Made by a program: the position numbers and the translations under genes. DNA of 64,000 bases from Leishmania infantum JPCM5 (Eukaryota > Euglenozoa > Kinetoplastea > Trypanosomatida > Trypanosomatidae), in the NCBI RefSeq assembly GCF_000002875.2, contig NC_009392.2:372001-436000 (forward strand), given 5' to 3'. The notes below the pieces were generated by a model. The model did not search any database. It saw only the letters and a program-made list of their open reading frames with translations, and was not told where the DNA came from. Positions 61,954 through 64,000 of the stretch are shown here, piece by piece (the first letter of the stretch is position 1; every line of letters starts with the position of its first letter).

Positions 61954-64000
61954 ATGTCCTCCGATCCGCAGCTCCGCCTCTCGATGGCGAACCAGAGCAA
62001 CGTGCCAAAGGAGTACGTTCGCGCTTTGGATCCGCAGCTGCTTCCCCCGCGCGTGGGGCACAACTGGAATGACCAGGCGTTTCGCTTCAAGCAAGGCAAG
62101 CCACAGCAGCTGGAGGCGGAGTTCCGCGGCACGCGCGTGTTTCCTGCCACGCGAAACAGCACGTTCCCAGCACCGGCCCCAGACATGTGCCGCACTGCGC
62201 AGCAGCTGGTCGATGCCTTGATGTCTTCTTCCCTCAACCGCAACGCCGCTACGCGCAAAGCTCGCGCTGCTGCGGATTGGCGCCACGTGACACTGGATGA
62301 CAAGGTGCTGCGCTTCTACGCTTTCTTCAGCGAGCCGGCTCCCGAGGCGGGGGCGGCCTCGTTCTGGCACCGCAGGGTGGTCATTAGCTTCTTCCCCGTC
62401 GACGACACAATCCTCATCGAGGAGCCGCGCATCATTAACAGCGGGCTTGACGGCGGCGTGTTTCTGAAGCGGCAGAAGGTGGTCGCCGATCCGCGGCAGC
62501 GAGAACAGTTCCCTGGTGAGGAGTACGTGTCCCTCAACTTCTTCAACGTGGGAAACTCGGTGCGGCTCAACGCCACGGACTTCTTCTTGTACGACTGCGA
62601 CGACTTCACACGTGACTTCCTCACAGCCCTCGGCATCGAGGTGGGGGCGCCAGTGGAGTGCCCAGACGATCTGTTTATGTCCGAGTACGGGCGATATCAG
62701 GAGCGGCTCAAGTCTGGCAAGTTCGGCTTGCTGTCTCAGGACTCTAGCGCCGATGAGGTGGAGCATTCCGTCCGCTTCATCCGGGACGGTGGAAAGATGC
62801 TCCGCTTCTACGCCATCCTCGACGAGCGTGACAGCGTCCCTGCTGGGATGGTGCGAAGGCTGGAGGTGATGTTGTTTGTGGAGGACAACTCCATTGCTAT
62901 TGTGCAGCGGCAGAGCTCTCCAGAGAGCTGCCAAGGCCTGTACCTGTCGCGATGCTGGCTTCCCAAGAGTGGCTCGGTGGCCAAGGCGAACGAGCTGACG
63001 TTTGCACATCGCGTGAACGGACAGCGCGAGCCGGACATGGGCATCCCAGACGCCTACTACCGCGACGTGGATCTGGACGTCGGCGTGACTCTGAACGTCT
63101 TCGGCCGCTCAGTCCTCCTGTACGACTGCGATGACTACACACGAGAATTTTTCATGGAGCGCTACGGCGTTTCTTTGCGGCCGCCTGTGGATGTGTCGAG
63201 TTACTTTCAGGGAGATGGGCGCCGAACAGTACTCGGGACAGAGGCACCAACGAAGAGCCTCCTTGGAGACGGTGTGAAGAGTGTGGTGGGGAAACCAGTT
63301 ACCGCCGCGGACGCCGGAGACGCCGGAGACGCCGACGGAGGCGTCGCCGTCTCCTCGGCCAATGCCGCCGCAGCGGCGAAAGGCACGCCGACTGACACGC
63401 TCCGTTTCCGTGCTGTGCTCGCCCGCCCCGCCAACCATGACGACGAGCAGCGCCGCTTCACTGTCACTTACTACACCAACTCGGAGGAGTTCATGGTGTA
63501 TGAGAGTGCGTACCCGAAGGCCGGCATCAACGGTGGCTGCATGTGGAAGCGAAGGAAGGTGATGAAGATTCCGCCGAAGCCTGGCCCACGCAACGCGCCG
63601 AAACCACCGGCCGTGCCGGGCGAGGTGCCACACTACACCCTCTCCGATCTGGGTGAGGGCAAGGAGGTCGTCATCAACGGTCTACCGCTGCGGCTTTACA
63701 GGATGGATGCGCACACCGCCACCTTCTACGCCCGCTGCGCCGGTACGCTGCCGGAGGACACTGCTGACGGGCCAGCGATGGTGACGGATGCGACGGGGGC
63801 GATGGTGACGGTAGACCATCTCGTCTCGGAGCTTCGCAGCCACCTTCACTCTCGATATGGAACTGGGGTAGCCTCGTTTATGGCACTCGATCGCGACCGC
63901 GACGGTATTGTAAGTTTGCCCGAGTTCACGATGGCGATGAAGGCGTTCCAGATTACGGAAGACAGGGGTGCCGCGGCTGCCATCTTCGCGCATATCGCCC
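61954..64000 (+). CDS. Three-DM10 plus EF-hand axonemal protein (EFHC/Rib72 type), cut by the window edge
   Basis: At least 682 residues, open to the right edge. Three DM10 domains: about 110-229 (HVTLDDKVLRFYAFFSE to DDFTRDFLTALG), 274-405 (FIRDGGKMLRFYAILDE to DDYTREFFMERYG) and 481-600 (DTLRFRAVLARP to TFYARCAGTLPE). An EF-hand loop, DRDRDGIVSLPE, lies near 646-657. This order is that of EFHC1/EFHC2 and Chlamydomonas Rib72, microtubule inner proteins that stabilise the doublets of the flagellar axoneme (family knowledge). The start is the ATG of MSSDPQLRLSMANQSNVP; a second in-frame ATG lies ten codons on. The N-terminus contains NWNDQAFRFKQGKP, resembling the conserved start of these proteins. 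Confidence 0.9.
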   Translation, partial: MSSDPQLRLSMANQSNVPKEYVRALDPQLLPPRVGHNWNDQAFRFKQGKPQQLEAEFRGTRVFPATRNSTFPAPAPDMCRTAQQLVDALMSSSLNRNAATRKARAAADWRHVTLDDKVLRFYAFFSEPAPEAGAASFWHRRVVISFFPVDDTILIEEPRIINSGLDGGVFLKRQKVVADPRQREQFPGEEYVSLNFFNVGNSVRLNATDFFLYDCDDFTRDFLTALGIEVGAPVECPDDLFMSEYGRYQERLKSGKFGLLSQDSSADEVEHSVRFIRDGGKMLRFYAILDERDSVPAGMVRRLEVMLFVEDNSIAIVQRQSSPESCQGLYLSRCWLPKSGSVAKANELTFAHRVNGQREPDMGIPDAYYRDVDLDVGVTLNVFGRSVLLYDCDDYTREFFMERYGVSLRPPVDVSSYFQGDGRRTVLGTEAPTKSLLGDGVKSVVGKPVTAADAGDAGDADGGVAVSSANAAAAAKGTPTDTLRFRAVLARPANHDDEQRRFTVTYYTNSEEFMVYESAYPKAGINGGCMWKRRKVMKIPPKPGPRNAPKPPAVPGEVPHYTLSDLGEGKEVVINGLPLRLYRMDAHTATFYARCAGTLPEDTADGPAMVTDATGAMVTVDHLVSELRSHLHSRYGTGVASFMALDRDRDGIVSLPEFTMAMKAFQITEDRGAAAAIFAHIA

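Noticed and set aside
61861..63009. 382-codon minus-strand frame opposite the DM10 protein
   Set aside because: Antisense to three recognisable DM10 domains; no motif of its own.

Overview
The window is kinetoplastid nuclear DNA, almost certainly Leishmania of the donovani complex. Long intronless genes sit on one strand for about 42 kb, G+C is high, and the intergenic DNA is full of (TG)n, (TA)n, (GGGA)n and pyrimidine tracts. There is a tandem pair of cathepsin L-like CPB peptidase genes, SIDER-type short retroposons, and an STI1/HOP gene in the arrangement I associate with Leishmania chromosome 8. One CPB copy carries the 39-bp deletion reported as the L. infantum cpbE marker, so L. infantum is my best species guess (inference).

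Layout. From 1 to about 42.2 kb everything reads leftward (minus strand): a NEK-type kinase, a conserved hypothetical, a small basic protein, a Dpy-30/IQ axonemal-type protein, an EF-hand plus TMEM65 mitochondrial membrane protein, a Ser/Thr-rich protein with a frameshifted tail, a double J-domain protein, a VWA8-type AAA+/vWA protein split by one in-frame TGA, two CPB copies and a class II-type histone deacetylase. From 53.1 kb to the right edge everything reads rightward (plus strand): an SDE2-like ubiquitin-fold protein, a ZSWIM2-like SWIM-RING-ZZ-RING ubiquitin ligase, a probable mitochondrial ATP synthase subunit, STI1/HOP and a three-DM10 plus EF-hand axonemal protein cut by the window edge.

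Between the two gene clusters, about 42.2-56.2 kb, lies a divergent strand-switch region unlike the rest. It has lower G+C segments, degraded minus-strand genes, and four near-identical ~0.5 kb retroposon copies in alternating orientation (-,+,-,+). It also has a 4-kb GC- and homopolymer-rich block of foreign appearance (47.4-51.5 kb) that contains a 5S rRNA-like sequence with two recognisable helices. The SDE2-like and ZSWIM2-like genes sit exactly between inverted retroposon copies 3 and 4. This ubiquitin-fold precursor plus ubiquitin-ligase cassette is the most interesting system in the window.

Limits: all family calls are by eye. Minus-strand starts were set at the first ATG before recognisable conserved sequence. 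Trans-splice and polyadenylation sites are suggested only where a clear pyrimidine tract and AG were seen.
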